This document shows, piece by piece, positions 15,567 to 23,644 of a stretch of DNA of 27,965 nt. The position numbers and the translations under genes are program-made. The notes beneath the pieces were generated by a model, which saw only the letters and a list, made by a program, of their open reading frames with translations, was not told the DNA's origin and did not search any database. Every line of letters starts with the position of its first letter. Position 1 is the first letter of the stretch. This DNA is from an uncultured Clostridia bacterium (GTDB lineage: Bacteria; Bacillota; Clostridia; Oscillospirales; Oscillospiraceae), in NCBI GenBank assembly GCA_937858235.1, contig CALLZZ010000094.1:1-27965 (forward strand), written 5' to 3'.

Positions 15567-16662
15567 GTTTGACCACCTCTTTTTGATCGTAATGGGAACC
15601 TTCCGGTTTGAAAATAACCAGAGATTGCACGGTGAAACTGAGGATAAACAAAATGAGCTCCGTCAAGAGCTTTGCAACATGCGGAGGCAATCCCAATATC
15701 CCGTCTAAGAGAGAAAGCACCACACTGTTTGCGAAAAGGATTCCGATAGCAAGCAACACATAATGGGAGAATGTATGGGACGCGCTTTTCCTTTTGGAAA
15801 ATACCATATGTTTATTGATTGTATAGTTGACCGATCCGCTGACGATGCGTGCGGTGATGTTGCTGAAAATCAGATGGTACGGAAGCGCCGCAGTGAGAGG
15901 AACCAGCAGCAAAAACGAAGCATAATCGACCGCAAAACCAATCAGTGAGGAGGAGGCAAACTTTATGATCTCCCTATAAATACGCAAAGAGTCCTTGACC
16001 GCATTAAAATGTGAAGATGTGTTCTTCTGGTCCAGGTAGACGGTTTTAATCGGCACCTCCAGAAGGGGGACTCCTTGCTTACCGCAATACAACAGCATGT
16101 TCATTTCATATTCATAACGCTCACCCGGGATATCAAGCATAAAATCAAAAAGACCACAGCCAAAAGCTCGCAGCCCGGTTTGTGTATCTGTGACCTTTGT
16201 TTTGCTGACCGCCGAGAAAACTGCGCGGGTGATCCGATTTCCGTACCTTGATCGTGCGGGGACGCTTTCATCGAACTGCCGGACGCCCAAGACCAGAGCG
16301 TTGGGATGAGCAGCCGCCGTTTCCACGACACGCTCCATATCCTTCGGCAAGTGCTGCCCATCCGCATCCATCGTAACAACGAGTCCTGCATCAGGTACAC
16401 AATCCCGCAGATATTGAAACGCGGTTTTGAGCGCCGCACCCTTGCCGCGATTGACGCCGTGATGCATGATGGTTGCTTTTTTGTTCAGGACTTCCCACAT
16501 CTCATCATATTTCGGGTCGCTTCCGTCGTCCACAATCAGCACCTCGTAGCCGACGGCGGTGACATCATATACAAGCTGTTTTAGTTGATCAGTCGGTTGG
16601 TAAACTGGAATCACTACATAGCGGCTCTGTTCCAGCAGATATTTTGAGTAATCTTCTTTCAT
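15559..16662 (-). CDS. GT2 glycosyltransferase fused to GtrA membrane domain
   Basis: A 367-residue fusion. Residues about 14-225 form a dolichyl-phosphate-sugar-synthase-like GT2 domain (VVIPVYQP, IVDDGSDP, NRGKGAALKTAF, metal-binding DADGQ at 99-103). Residues about 235-360 form a four-helix GtrA domain (ASSSLIGFAVDYASFLLL, NYTINKHMVFSK). Such proteins make an undecaprenyl-phosphate sugar and probably help flip it for glycosylation outside. The ATG at 16662 is chosen because GGAGG lies about 8 bases upstream; the longer frame to 16746 would cover the promoter. It is the first gene of an operon with the NAGPA and small membrane proteins. Confidence 0.91.
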   Translation of the reverse strand: MKEDYSKYLLEQSRYVVIPVYQPTDQLKQLVYDVTAVGYEVLIVDDGSDPKYDEMWEVLNKKATIMHHGVNRGKGAALKTAFQYLRDCVPDAGLVVTMDADGQHLPKDMERVVETAAAHPNALVLGVRQFDESVPARSRYGNRITRAVFSAVSKTKVTDTQTGLRAFGCGLFDFMLDIPGERYEYEMNMLLYCGKQGVPLLEVPIKTVYLDQKNTSSHFNAVKDSLRIYREIIKFASSSLIGFAVDYASFLLLVPLTAALPYHLIFSNITARIVSGSVNYTINKHMVFSKRKSASHTFSHYVLLAIGILFANSVVLSLLDGILGLPPHVAKLLTELILFILSFTVQSLVIFKPEGSHYDQKEVVKHA

Positions 16663-16693
16663 TGCAATGGCCTCCTTTTGCACTGTTTTCTTC

Positions 16694-16746
16694 AGTATGA
16701 ACGTGCAAAATGAGACGGCCATGAAGGGAATATTAGATTTTCTCAT
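16694..16746 (-). promoter_or_regulatory. Promoter of GT2 operon with phased CTCATTT sites
   Basis: On the minus strand, ATGAGAAAA (16746) is followed by half-sites starting at 16736 (CTAATAT, weak), 16725 (TTCATGG) and 16714 (CTCATTT), at 11-base steps. The -10 box CATACT starts at 16699. The block aligns over about 50 bases with the PepSY promoter at 17447-17500, with the same spacing from the last site to the -10. Assigned to response regulator 2 by inference. Confidence 0.7.
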
Positions 16747-16750
16747 GTTG

Positions 16751-16790
16751 GCTCAAAAAGCAGGAGGGCCTTTTAGAAAGACCCTCCTGC
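16751..16790 (-). terminator. Terminator after PepSY gene
   Basis: GCAGGAGGG (16760-16768) pairs with CCCTCCTGC (16782-16790). On the minus strand the stem is followed by TTTTTGAG. It ends the PepSY transcript just before the GT2 promoter, so the two genes are separately expressed. Confidence 0.85.
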
Positions 16791-16836
16791 CAGTCCAAGA
16801 ATGATGTGTTATACGAGCGAGGCAATATCCGCTGGC

Positions 16837-17388
16837 TTAATCGTCGTGCTCGGAATCCGATTCCTGAATAAGCGCGCCGCTGCCGGCGTCCACATGGACT
16901 TCCAGCACTTTGCCGGACGCATCCTTGCCCTTCAGCTCATAAACAATTACGCCGTTTTCATCGCCCAGCTCGTCCACAACAAAGGTATAGCCCGGATTTG
17001 CGTTTTGAGCGATTTGGATGGCTTCCTGTTCGGTCACAGTCGCTTTTGCGGCGAGAGCGGCGTTTTCGGCGGCCTCCTTCCCTTGGTCTTGCACCTCGTT
17101 TTGGGACTCGGCGCCCTCCGGCTGCTCCACATCTTTGTCCAGCTTGGTGCCATTCACTTGGCCTGTGTCACCGGTGGCCGTGGCGATGGTGTCTTTCGTC
17201 GGGTTGTCGGTCGTTGCTGATGCAGAGGTGGGTTGGGCCATTACCGCCACCGGGTTCGCCTGCTGCTGCGGATTGCTGCTCTTGCTGGTTGTACTTGCGG
17301 CAAAAGCCGTGGTACCAAGCGCTGTGGTTGCCGTAAGCACGAGCGCCAAGGCTCCAAAGAGTAACCCACTCCGTTTCGATGTTTTCAT
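16837..17388 (-). CDS. Secreted PepSY-domain protein
   Basis: A 183-residue exported protein. The signal peptide has a basic start, a Leu/Ala-rich core and likely cleavage after TAFA near residue 30. A disordered Ser/Thr/Gln/Asp-rich region to about 112 precedes a single PepSY domain (115-175: TVTEQEAIQIAQNANPG, then VIVYELKGKDASGKVLEVHV). PepSY domains often inhibit peptidases or tune signalling. The gene is divergent from two-component system 2 and its promoter carries three phased sites, so it is probably a target and possibly a feedback modulator of the kinase. GGAGG lies about 9 bases before the ATG. Confidence 0.86.
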   Translation of the reverse strand: MKTSKRSGLLFGALALVLTATTALGTTAFAASTTSKSSNPQQQANPVAVMAQPTSASATTDNPTKDTIATATGDTGQVNGTKLDKDVEQPEGAESQNEVQDQGKEAAENAALAAKATVTEQEAIQIAQNANPGYTFVVDELGDENGVIVYELKGKDASGKVLEVHVDAGSGALIQESDSEHDD

Positions 17389-17446
17389 AGATTTTTACCT
17401 CCGATTTTGATTTAGATGACACACTACGGTATTCATCTATGTGTGC

Positions 17447-17500
17447 AGTATCGCACCCGCAAATGAGACAGCGGTGAAAAGAAAATGAGGGTTTTCTCAT
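17447..17500 (-). promoter_or_regulatory. Promoter of PepSY gene with three 11-bp-phased sites
   Basis: On the minus strand, ATGAGAAAA (17500) is followed by CTCATTT (17489), TTCACCG (17478) and CTCATTT (17467), each 11 bases apart. The -10 box GATACT starts at 17452. This is the best copy of the response regulator 2 pattern. Confidence 0.72.
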
Positions 17501-17530
17501 AAAAGGTAGCTACATTTAAGCCCGTACTTT

Positions 17531-17565
17531 CTCATTTGATTTTCATGTTGATGGAATAGTATAAA
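17531..17565 (+). promoter_or_regulatory. Promoter of two-component system 2
   Basis: CTCATTT (17531) and TTCATGT (17542) are 11 bases apart and lead to TAGTAT (17557-17562) at the same distance as in the PepSY and GT2 promoters. An alternative reading is -35 TTGATT (17536-17541) and -10 TATAAA (17560-17565) with an 18-base spacer. Either way the phased sites overlap the core promoter, which fits autoregulation. Confidence 0.6.
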
Positions 17566-17582
17566 AGAAAAGGAGAACTATC

Positions 17583-18260
17583 ATGAGGATATTAATTATT
17601 GAAGACGATGCCGCGCTGCATCGAATTATTTCTAAACGGTTAAAAGAAGCCGGACATTCGGTGGACGGCTGCTTTGATGGTGAGGATGGGCTGGCCTATG
17701 CAGAGTCCATGCAATATGATTGCGTCATCCTCGATCTGATGCTGCCCAAAAAGGATGGGATTTCAGTATTGCGGGAACTGCGGGGCAAGGGCAACGCTTC
17801 ACCGGTGCTGATTCTGACCGCCAAGGACTCCATCACTGATCGGGTGACCGGGTTGGATGCCGGCGCGGACGATTATTTAATCAAGCCCTTTTCCTTTGAA
17901 GAGCTGTCGGCGCGCATTCGAGCCCTGCTCCGGCGTGGCAGCGACACGAAAGAAACAGTATTGAGACTATCGGATCTAACGATGAACACCGCCACCCATG
18001 CGGTTCATAGAGCCGACCAACCCATTCAGCTCACGTCAAAGGAATATGCGCTTCTGGAGTATCTGCTGCGCAATCAGGGGCACATCCAGACCCGTTCACA
18101 AATCGCAGACCATGTATGGAACTATGATTTTGATTATGACTCCAATGTCGTGGACGTCTATATCCGTTATCTGCGCAACAAGGTCGATAAAGGCTTTTCC
18201 CCCAAGCTGATTCACACGATTCGAGGGTTCGGATATGTTATGAGGGAAGAAAATGAGTAA
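17583..18260 (+). CDS. OmpR/PhoB-family response regulator 2
   Basis: A 225-residue regulator. The receiver domain has D8-D9, phospho-acceptor Asp51, Thr79 and Lys101. The C-terminal winged helix has LTSKEYALLEYLLRNQG, then SNVVDVYIRYLRNKVD and IHTIRGFGYVM. AAGGAG lies 7 bases before the ATG. The kinase gene overlaps its end by 8 bases. It is inferred to bind the CTCATTT/TTCAY sites at 11-bp steps found at its own, the PepSY and the GT2-operon promoters. Confidence 0.94.
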   Translation: MRILIIEDDAALHRIISKRLKEAGHSVDGCFDGEDGLAYAESMQYDCVILDLMLPKKDGISVLRELRGKGNASPVLILTAKDSITDRVTGLDAGADDYLIKPFSFEELSARIRALLRRGSDTKETVLRLSDLTMNTATHAVHRADQPIQLTSKEYALLEYLLRNQGHIQTRSQIADHVWNYDFDYDSNVVDVYIRYLRNKVDKGFSPKLIHTIRGFGYVMREENE

Positions 18261-19614
18261 ACTTAAAATCCGCACCAAAATCATCCTTTGGTATTCCGCA
18301 TTTTCTATCGTACTCCTGGGCGTTCTGCTGCCGGTGGTATATGGCACGATATCGAATTCCCTTTATCAAAGTCTGCGCTCAGAGCTCCATGTCGCCATTT
18401 CCCGAATGGTTTCATCCCTGGAGGTGGACGACAACGAACTGGCCGTGGACTTTGACCTGGATATAGAAAACGGTATTTTAGTCTGTATGACCGATGAGAA
18501 TAAAAATATCGTGTTCGCCTCCCGAAACGGCAAATGGCTGTCCAATGTTCCGGATACCGATGGGGACAATGCGATGGTCACACACAACGGGGCGGAGTGG
18601 ATGGTCATAGGGCAGGAGTATCACGCGGATGGGCTGGACCTGAAGCTGTTTGTAGGCAGTTCCACTGCTTCGGTGGCGCACTCCCTGGGAAATCTCCGAA
18701 TTCTGCTGCTTGCACTCGTCCCCCTCTATCTTGGCCTTTCTGCCCTTGGAGCGTATTTTATTGCCCGCCGCACACTGAGTCCCATTGCGGAGATTACCGA
18801 AACGGCCCGCTCCATTGGAGAAGGGGACCTGTCCCACAGAATTGAGGGCATTGTATCAGAGGATGAAGTGGGTGAGCTGGCTGCGGCCTTCAATGCCATG
18901 CTTGATAAGGTGGAGGCCTCTTTTTGCCGGGAACGGCAGTTTTCTTCCGACGCCTCCCACGAGCTGCGTATGCCGGTCGCCATCATCTCCGCATGCACGG
19001 AAGACGCATTGAATGGGGATCAAAGCCCTGAAACAACTGAAAATCTAATGACCATCCAGCGGGAGGGCACCCGCATGAACCACATCATCTCTCAGTTATT
19101 AATGCTCACCCGCGGATATGAGGGCCGTTACTATGTCGAAAAGGAGTGGATCACACTCCGGGATATGCTCGATTCCATCATAGATGAGCTGTCTGACATG
19201 GCGACGGAGGCAAACATAAGGCTGGAAAATGATGTTGCCGGGGACACGCGGATTTACGCCGATCAGAGCCTCATAACACAGCTCTTTGTGAATATCATTG
19301 GGAACGGTATCAAGTATGGCAAGGCTGGCGGCATGGTAATTGTATCGGCAGAAGGCTGCAAAGAAAGGACGGAGATCCTTGTTTCTGACGATGGCATCGG
19401 AATGAGTGCGGAGGATATCCCCCACATTTTTGAACGCTTTTACCGTGCCGACAAAGCGCGCAATCGCACTGGCACTGGGTTGGGGTTGTCGATTGTCAAA
19501 TGGATTGTAGAGATTCATGGCGGCGACATTACCGCCTCCAGCGAAGAGGGAGAAGGCACAATGTTTCGGATTTCACTTCCCAATCAGCCGCAAAAAAAGC
19601 AAGATAAACCGTGA
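18253..19614 (+). CDS. Sensor histidine kinase (two-component system 2)
   Basis: A 453-residue membrane kinase. TM1 is at about 10-31, an extracytoplasmic domain at 32-146, TM2 at 147-170, HAMP at about 171-223, and HisKA DASHELRMPVAII with His236 (Met where Thr is usual). The ATPase boxes are N (NIIGNGIKYGK), G1 (DDGIGMSAED), F (FERFYRAD) and G2 (GTGLGLSI). Translationally coupled to the regulator by an 8-base overlap. The nearby secreted PepSY protein is a candidate modulator of its outer domain (inference). Confidence 0.94.
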   Translation: MSKLKIRTKIILWYSAFSIVLLGVLLPVVYGTISNSLYQSLRSELHVAISRMVSSLEVDDNELAVDFDLDIENGILVCMTDENKNIVFASRNGKWLSNVPDTDGDNAMVTHNGAEWMVIGQEYHADGLDLKLFVGSSTASVAHSLGNLRILLLALVPLYLGLSALGAYFIARRTLSPIAEITETARSIGEGDLSHRIEGIVSEDEVGELAAAFNAMLDKVEASFCRERQFSSDASHELRMPVAIISACTEDALNGDQSPETTENLMTIQREGTRMNHIISQLLMLTRGYEGRYYVEKEWITLRDMLDSIIDELSDMATEANIRLENDVAGDTRIYADQSLITQLFVNIIGNGIKYGKAGGMVIVSAEGCKERTEILVSDDGIGMSAEDIPHIFERFYRADKARNRTGTGLGLSIVKWIVEIHGGDITASSEEGEGTMFRISLPNQPQKKQDKP

Positions 19615-19660
19615 GGATATTAGATTGAGATATCTTTTCAAGCATTCATTGTGGTATAGA

Positions 19661-19690
19661 AAACGGCGGTTCAGAAATGAACCGCCGTTT
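19661..19690. terminator. Terminator between kinase 2 and EamA gene
   Basis: AAACGGCGGTTCA (19661-19673) pairs perfectly with TGAACCGCCGTTT (19678-19690) on a GAAA tetraloop. The T run on the plus strand is short; on the minus strand TTTTCTATA follows. It separates convergent genes and probably works in both directions. The rest of 19615-19747 shows nothing else. Confidence 0.78.
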
Positions 19691-19747
19691 AACTCTTTAG
19701 ACCATGAGATATTGCTTTTCTATTGAGGTAACTGAGCAACGGCCCAA

Positions 19748-20608
19748 TTAAAATAACAACAGCATGGTTCCGCATATGACCAGCAATAAGCCGGCAAGGG
19801 CTTTTTTCGTGAGCTTCTCTTTTAAGAAAATGTAGGAGAAGACCACCGTCACCACAATGCTGAGTTTGTCAATGGGGACCACCACGCTGGCCTTTCCCTC
19901 CTGCAGCGCGCGGTAATAGCACAGCCAGCTAAGGCCGGTAGCAAGACCGGAAAGTGCAATAAACACCCAGCCTTTCCGGTCTATGTTCTTGATGAGATAT
20001 TGCTTTTTTTGCAGGAATACAATGCCCCAGGCCATCGCCAGCACGACAATCGTGCGGATTGCCGTGCCCAGGTTTGATTCAATGCCCTGTATACCGATTT
20101 TGCCGAGAATAGAGGTCAGTGCGGCGAAAACGGCGGACAACACGGCATAAAAAAGCCATGCTCTGCTCTCATTGTCGGCTGCGTCCGATTTTTGCCGCTG
20201 TATCATGAACCAGGTTCCAACGGTAAGTAAAGCGACGCCGCATAGTGCCCATAGGGTTGGCGTTTCTCCCAAAATGACAAAGGCAAGCAGGATCGTCAGA
20301 ATCGTGCTGCTTTTGTCGATGGGGGTTACCTTATTGACATCGCCAAGCTGCAGCGCCTTGAAATAGCACAGCCAAGAGGCGCCGGTGGCTCCGCCGGAAA
20401 GGACAAGAAATAAAAGACTATGCGGTGAGATTGCGGCAATCGCATGTTGAGACCCCACGATAAAAACCATCACCCATGAAAACAGAAGCACAATCACAGT
20501 GCGCAGGGCGGTTGCCAAGTTGGAGTCTGTATTCTTAATCCCGACCTTTGCCAGAACGGAGGTCATGCCCGCAAATAAGGCCGAGCCAAAGGCATAGGCA
20601 ACCCACAT
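19748..20608 (-). CDS. EamA/DMT-family transporter
   Basis: A 286-residue membrane protein with ten predicted helices in two homologous halves. TSVLAKVGIKNTDSNLATAL in the first half matches TSILGKIGIQGIESNLGTAI in the second, and GASWLCYFKALQLGDVNKVT matches GLSWLCYYRALQEGKASVVV. This is the usual EamA duplication of the drug/metabolite transporter superfamily; the substrate cannot be told. GGGAGGG lies 8 or so bases before the ATG. It follows the excisionase-like gene by 35 bases in the same direction and may share its promoter. Confidence 0.92.
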   Translation of the reverse strand: MWVAYAFGSALFAGMTSVLAKVGIKNTDSNLATALRTVIVLLFSWVMVFIVGSQHAIAAISPHSLLFLVLSGGATGASWLCYFKALQLGDVNKVTPIDKSSTILTILLAFVILGETPTLWALCGVALLTVGTWFMIQRQKSDAADNESRAWLFYAVLSAVFAALTSILGKIGIQGIESNLGTAIRTIVVLAMAWGIVFLQKKQYLIKNIDRKGWVFIALSGLATGLSWLCYYRALQEGKASVVVPIDKLSIVVTVVFSYIFLKEKLTKKALAGLLLVICGTMLLLF

Positions 20609-20643
20609 AGAAATCCCTCCCTTATTTTCCTTTCATGCTGCGT

Positions 20644-21102
20644 TTAAGAAGATTTCGCTTTCTGATTGGCCTCCAGCTTGAAGTCTTCCCGCAGCTCCCA
20701 AAAAATCTTAAACTCCAGTTTTTCTACATCCCGCTGCTGCTTATAGCTGATACGAAGCGTGGCATCCGCAGGGATGGTAACATCTCGATCCAGCTCTGGC
20801 AGCAGAGTTTTGATGCTATTGTCGCCGTGGCTTATGGACGCCAGCGCCTCTCTCACCTTCATAAACAAAGCGGCAGACTCTCCGGGGATATCTTCGGAGA
20901 CCATATACCGATCGTTGGGATTGATGTAGGACATGGAATCCCCATCAGCCAGCCAGCGCATCAAAGCCTCCCGGCTAAACCGCCACTCCCGGCCAATCTT
21001 GCGGGCAGGAATATGTTCTTCCCTGAGTAGCTTGATTAGGGTCTTTTCGCTCACGCCTAAAAATTCCACCGCCTGTTCGAGATTCAGAATATCGTCCGTC
21101 AT
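20644..21102 (-). CDS. Excisionase-like helix-turn-helix DNA-binding protein
   Basis: A 152-residue protein. Residues about 6-51 form a MerR/excisionase-type HTH (LNLEQAVEFLGVSEKTLIKL, then IPARKIGREWRFSREALMRWL), a fold used by Xis proteins and small repressors. The remaining 100 residues are not recognised. GGAGGG lies 7 or so bases before the ATG. The promoter (21138-21166) is near consensus, and two tandem 9-base repeats lie between it and the gene, a likely operator, possibly for this protein. It may regulate the element or the EamA gene downstream; a direct role in excision is not proven. Confidence 0.72.
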   Translation of the reverse strand: MTDDILNLEQAVEFLGVSEKTLIKLLREEHIPARKIGREWRFSREALMRWLADGDSMSYINPNDRYMVSEDIPGESAALFMKVREALASISHGDNSIKTLLPELDRDVTIPADATLRISYKQQRDVEKLEFKIFWELREDFKLEANQKAKSS

Positions 21103-21115
21103 GAAATCCCTCCTT

Positions 21116-21166
21116 ACTATCTGTACTATCTGTCATTATTATAATGCAGCAAAACAGAAAAATCAA
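21116..21166 (-). promoter_or_regulatory. Strong promoter plus tandem 9-bp operator
   Basis: On the minus strand, TTGATT (21166-21161), a 17-base spacer and TATAAT (21143-21138) form a near-consensus sigma-A promoter. ACAGATAGT occurs twice in tandem (21133-21125 and 21124-21116) between the -10 box and the Shine-Dalgarno sequence, where a bound repressor would block transcription. Confidence 0.72.
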
Positions 21167-21485
21167 CGTTAACTGCACTTGATGTAACTTTGGCAGTATA
21201 TAGATGTCGTTTATTAGACAAAAGACGGACCGTTCCTTTTCTTTGATTTTTGTTTGCCAAGATAGATTTCTTGTATCCCGATAAAAAACATTCAGGACTC
21301 TTGCTATGGTGTGTTTCATTTTCTTTTCATAGAACCCGAACCCTGATAGATTGTTCTTTTTCTGTAATAAAAATTCTTAGAGTGAGAGGTTCTGGTGGGT
21401 TCACAGTGAACCGCTCCAGGGTTCAGCGAAAAGGCGGAAGACCCCCTTGGCGGGAAATTCGTCTTTTCGCTTTTTTGCAGTCTGG
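21167..21485. other. Non-coding region, candidate oriT
   Basis: No gene is seen. The stretch 21330-21475 is dense in inverted repeats: GGTTCAC-A-GTGAACC (21398-21412), GAACCCTG (21338-21345) with CAGGGTTC (21417-21424), and GCGAAAAG...GAC paired with GTCTTTTCGC with a bulge near 21426-21470. Such clustered repeats in a non-coding gap beside transfer genes are typical of an origin of transfer. No nic site could be matched, so this is a proposal only. The last hairpin has a T run on the plus strand and might instead be a terminator. Confidence 0.35.
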
Positions 21486-21752
21486 CTATTTTTTTAGAAT
21501 CAATCGGTTGGAGGTGTTGCTCCCGTTCTCCCGATAGCGTGGTTCCTTTTCAATGAGCCCCGCTTTGACCAGATCATGCAGGGCACGCTTGACGGTGCTG
21601 CGGGAAAGCTGCAAGTCGGAAGCAATGGTTTTTACAGCAGGCCAGCAGTCCTGCCCCTGGCCTGTGCGGTCACGAAGGTATATATAAACAGCTCTCGCCC
21701 GATGGGGCAGCTCATCGGGCGAGGCGGTGTAAATGTGGTCGAAGTAGCTCAT
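21486..21752 (-). CDS. Small winged-helix protein of conjugative element
   Basis: An 88-residue DNA-binding protein of the HTH_36 (replication-initiator-like winged helix) kind: RARAVYIYLRDRTGQGQDCW, then PAVKTIASDLQLSRSTVKRALHDLVKAGLIEKEPRYRE. Such small proteins sit beside VirD4 genes in Firmicutes ICEs. It starts 11 bases after the VirD4 stop, with GGAGGG upstream, and is the last gene of the transfer operon. It may regulate transfer genes, perhaps through the repeats just downstream; that is inference. Confidence 0.8.
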   Translation of the reverse strand: MSYFDHIYTASPDELPHRARAVYIYLRDRTGQGQDCWPAVKTIASDLQLSRSTVKRALHDLVKAGLIEKEPRYRENGSNTSNRLILKK

Positions 21753-21763
21753 GGGACCCTCCT

Positions 21764-23578
21764 TTACGTTTTGAGTATGGATCGGCGGCGCATGGTGTTT
21801 TCAGATGGTTCCACTGCCGGGGTATGAAGGGTTCCTGTTCCCGCCGGCGGCTCCAGTATTTCCCCGGTTTCTTCATCCACCAGCATGCAGGCCGTGTGCT
21901 TGCGGACGATATTTTCCTCCAGCGCCTGCTTATCGGCATAGGCCACTTTCCGGTTTGCCTTCTCCTCCACGGTATAAGACTCCCCGAAACGAATACCCCA
22001 ATCAAGGAACAACCGCAGCTTTGTCCGCATGGGATGGGTACCGGTTTTCATTACGACAAAGCTGCCCTTTGGAATGGATTTGAGTTCATCGGGCGTCATG
22101 AGCGGGCGCTCCATCATCTGCAAGGACTGGCTGGGGTCATTCTTCCCGCGGCTCACGCTGCCGCTCATGACAGTGCGGCTGCCCATTGCTTTGGAGAGTA
22201 CCTCGGCAGTCTGGCTGTTGGGAGCGAAACCGCCGAAGATGGTGTCCTGGCAGTTGTCCTGCACGATTTCACTGCCCTCTTTGCCGTAGTTCTTTTCGAG
22301 CTGTGCAAGGCTCTGGATGATTGGTACCAGAGTCAGGCGGCGAGAGCGCCCTGCCGAAAACAGGGGCAGGATGTCAAACGGGGGCATGGTGCCCAACTCG
22401 TCGCAGAAAAGAACCACTCGGTTTTTCAGCTTGCCGCCGTTCTCGTCCGCTACAGAAAATAGCTCACGGGACAAGTTCTGGATCATAAGTCCGGCCATGA
22501 AGTTTTTTGTCTGATCTTCCTCCGGAAGAATTAAGAAGATGGCTGATTTCTCGTTTGCAAAGGTTTCGGCATCAATGGCGCTGTCAAAGCACAGCACCTG
22601 CTCCAGCTCGGAATCTAAAAAAGCGTTCAGACGCGACAGCACCGTAGACATAACCGACGCCATCGCCTGCTCCGCACTGTTCAAGGCGGCACCGGCAAAA
22701 CAGCGGGCTTTGTGATCTCCGGGCAGTTTATTCATCAAAAGCTGAAACTGGCTCTTGCCCTTCACCTTAGATGGCTCCAGCAAATCCTGCACCAGCTTGA
22801 ATACGGAAATGATGTGCCGCTGCTCCTGCGGGTTTTCCTCGGTGGGCGGCAGATACTCGGCCAACAGAAGAATGACCGCTGTCAACAGCCCCTCGGCAGC
22901 ATCGTAAAAGAAAGCATTCTGACCATAGGTGGAAGCGTCCCCCTCCGGATTGACAATGGTCTTAGCCAAAATCTTAGCATACTTTTCCGCCTTGGCTCTG
23001 GCGGCCAGATTATTTGGCTCCTTGCGGCAGATATCCATGTAGCGGTTGATAAGGGTGAGCAGATTGTTACCATCTGAGCGGCTGGGGTTCCGCAGGTCTA
23101 TGACTGACACATTGTAACCATAGTAATTTTGAGCAATGCTTCCATAGTTGCGTGCAAGATCCCCTTTGGTATCCAGCGCCAGGAAACTCATCCCGCTGGC
23201 ACAGGCATACTCCATGTTTGGGTAAAGGAAGAACGCTGTTTTTCCCACGCCGGATGCGCCGATCATCAAAATGTGAACATCGTCCGTATCCACCAATGCG
23301 GTGACCGCATTTTTCTCGCCCTTGCTTCCGAGTATGACTCCCTGCTCGGTAGGGAGGCTTTCGCCCCGCCTCCACAGCTCCGGCTGAAACGGAACGTGCT
23401 TATAGGTGTTTTTGATCTCCTGTTTTGATGCGAACCGTGCCGTACCATGCTGACCGTCACCCACCGTGCGGGATTTGATGCCGTTTAAAGTATAATAATG
23501 CGCCAGAAGAGACAAGCCGCCGATGACGGCGAACATAATGGCTGCGGCGCCAATCAAGATGTAAACCTGAGATTGCAT
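21764..23578 (-). CDS. VirD4/TraG-type conjugative coupling ATPase
   Basis: A 604-residue type IV coupling protein that brings the relaxase-DNA complex to the secretion channel. One N-terminal TM (about 5-27), Walker A GASGVGKT (107-114), a Walker B-like SFLALDTKGD (131-140), and the later VVLFCDELGTMPPF near residue 390 are typical. The C-terminal region after about 550 is variable. GGAGG lies 6 bases before the ATG but is paired in a hairpin like that of the sigma factor leader, suggesting translational control. Flanked by the toprim and winged-helix genes. Confidence 0.93.
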   Translation of the reverse strand: MQSQVYILIGAAAIMFAVIGGLSLLAHYYTLNGIKSRTVGDGQHGTARFASKQEIKNTYKHVPFQPELWRRGESLPTEQGVILGSKGEKNAVTALVDTDDVHILMIGASGVGKTAFFLYPNMEYACASGMSFLALDTKGDLARNYGSIAQNYYGYNVSVIDLRNPSRSDGNNLLTLINRYMDICRKEPNNLAARAKAEKYAKILAKTIVNPEGDASTYGQNAFFYDAAEGLLTAVILLLAEYLPPTEENPQEQRHIISVFKLVQDLLEPSKVKGKSQFQLLMNKLPGDHKARCFAGAALNSAEQAMASVMSTVLSRLNAFLDSELEQVLCFDSAIDAETFANEKSAIFLILPEEDQTKNFMAGLMIQNLSRELFSVADENGGKLKNRVVLFCDELGTMPPFDILPLFSAGRSRRLTLVPIIQSLAQLEKNYGKEGSEIVQDNCQDTIFGGFAPNSQTAEVLSKAMGSRTVMSGSVSRGKNDPSQSLQMMERPLMTPDELKSIPKGSFVVMKTGTHPMRTKLRLFLDWGIRFGESYTVEEKANRKVAYADKQALEENIVRKHTACMLVDEETGEILEPPAGTGTLHTPAVEPSENTMRRRSILKT

Positions 23579-23584
23579 AGAGAT

Positions 23585-23626
23585 CCTCCTTATTCTTCTG
23601 ACGACTTGAAATGTCAGAAGCGGAGG
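23585..23626 (-). promoter_or_regulatory. SD-sequestering hairpin in VirD4 leader
   Basis: On the minus-strand RNA, CUUCUGAC (23620-23613) pairs perfectly with GUCAGAAG (23602-23595), and CCUCC (23626-23622) can pair with the Shine-Dalgarno GGAGG (23589-23585) across an uneven internal loop. Positions 23609-23626 are identical to 532-549 in the sigma leader. Two unrelated genes share both sequence and fold. Confidence 0.65.
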
Positions 23627-23644
23627 CAGTGCTATTGCCGGGCT

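Noticed and set aside
19748..20608. Internal duplication in the EamA gene as evidence of a recent fusion
   Set aside because: Two homologous halves are the normal architecture of ten-helix EamA/DMT transporters.
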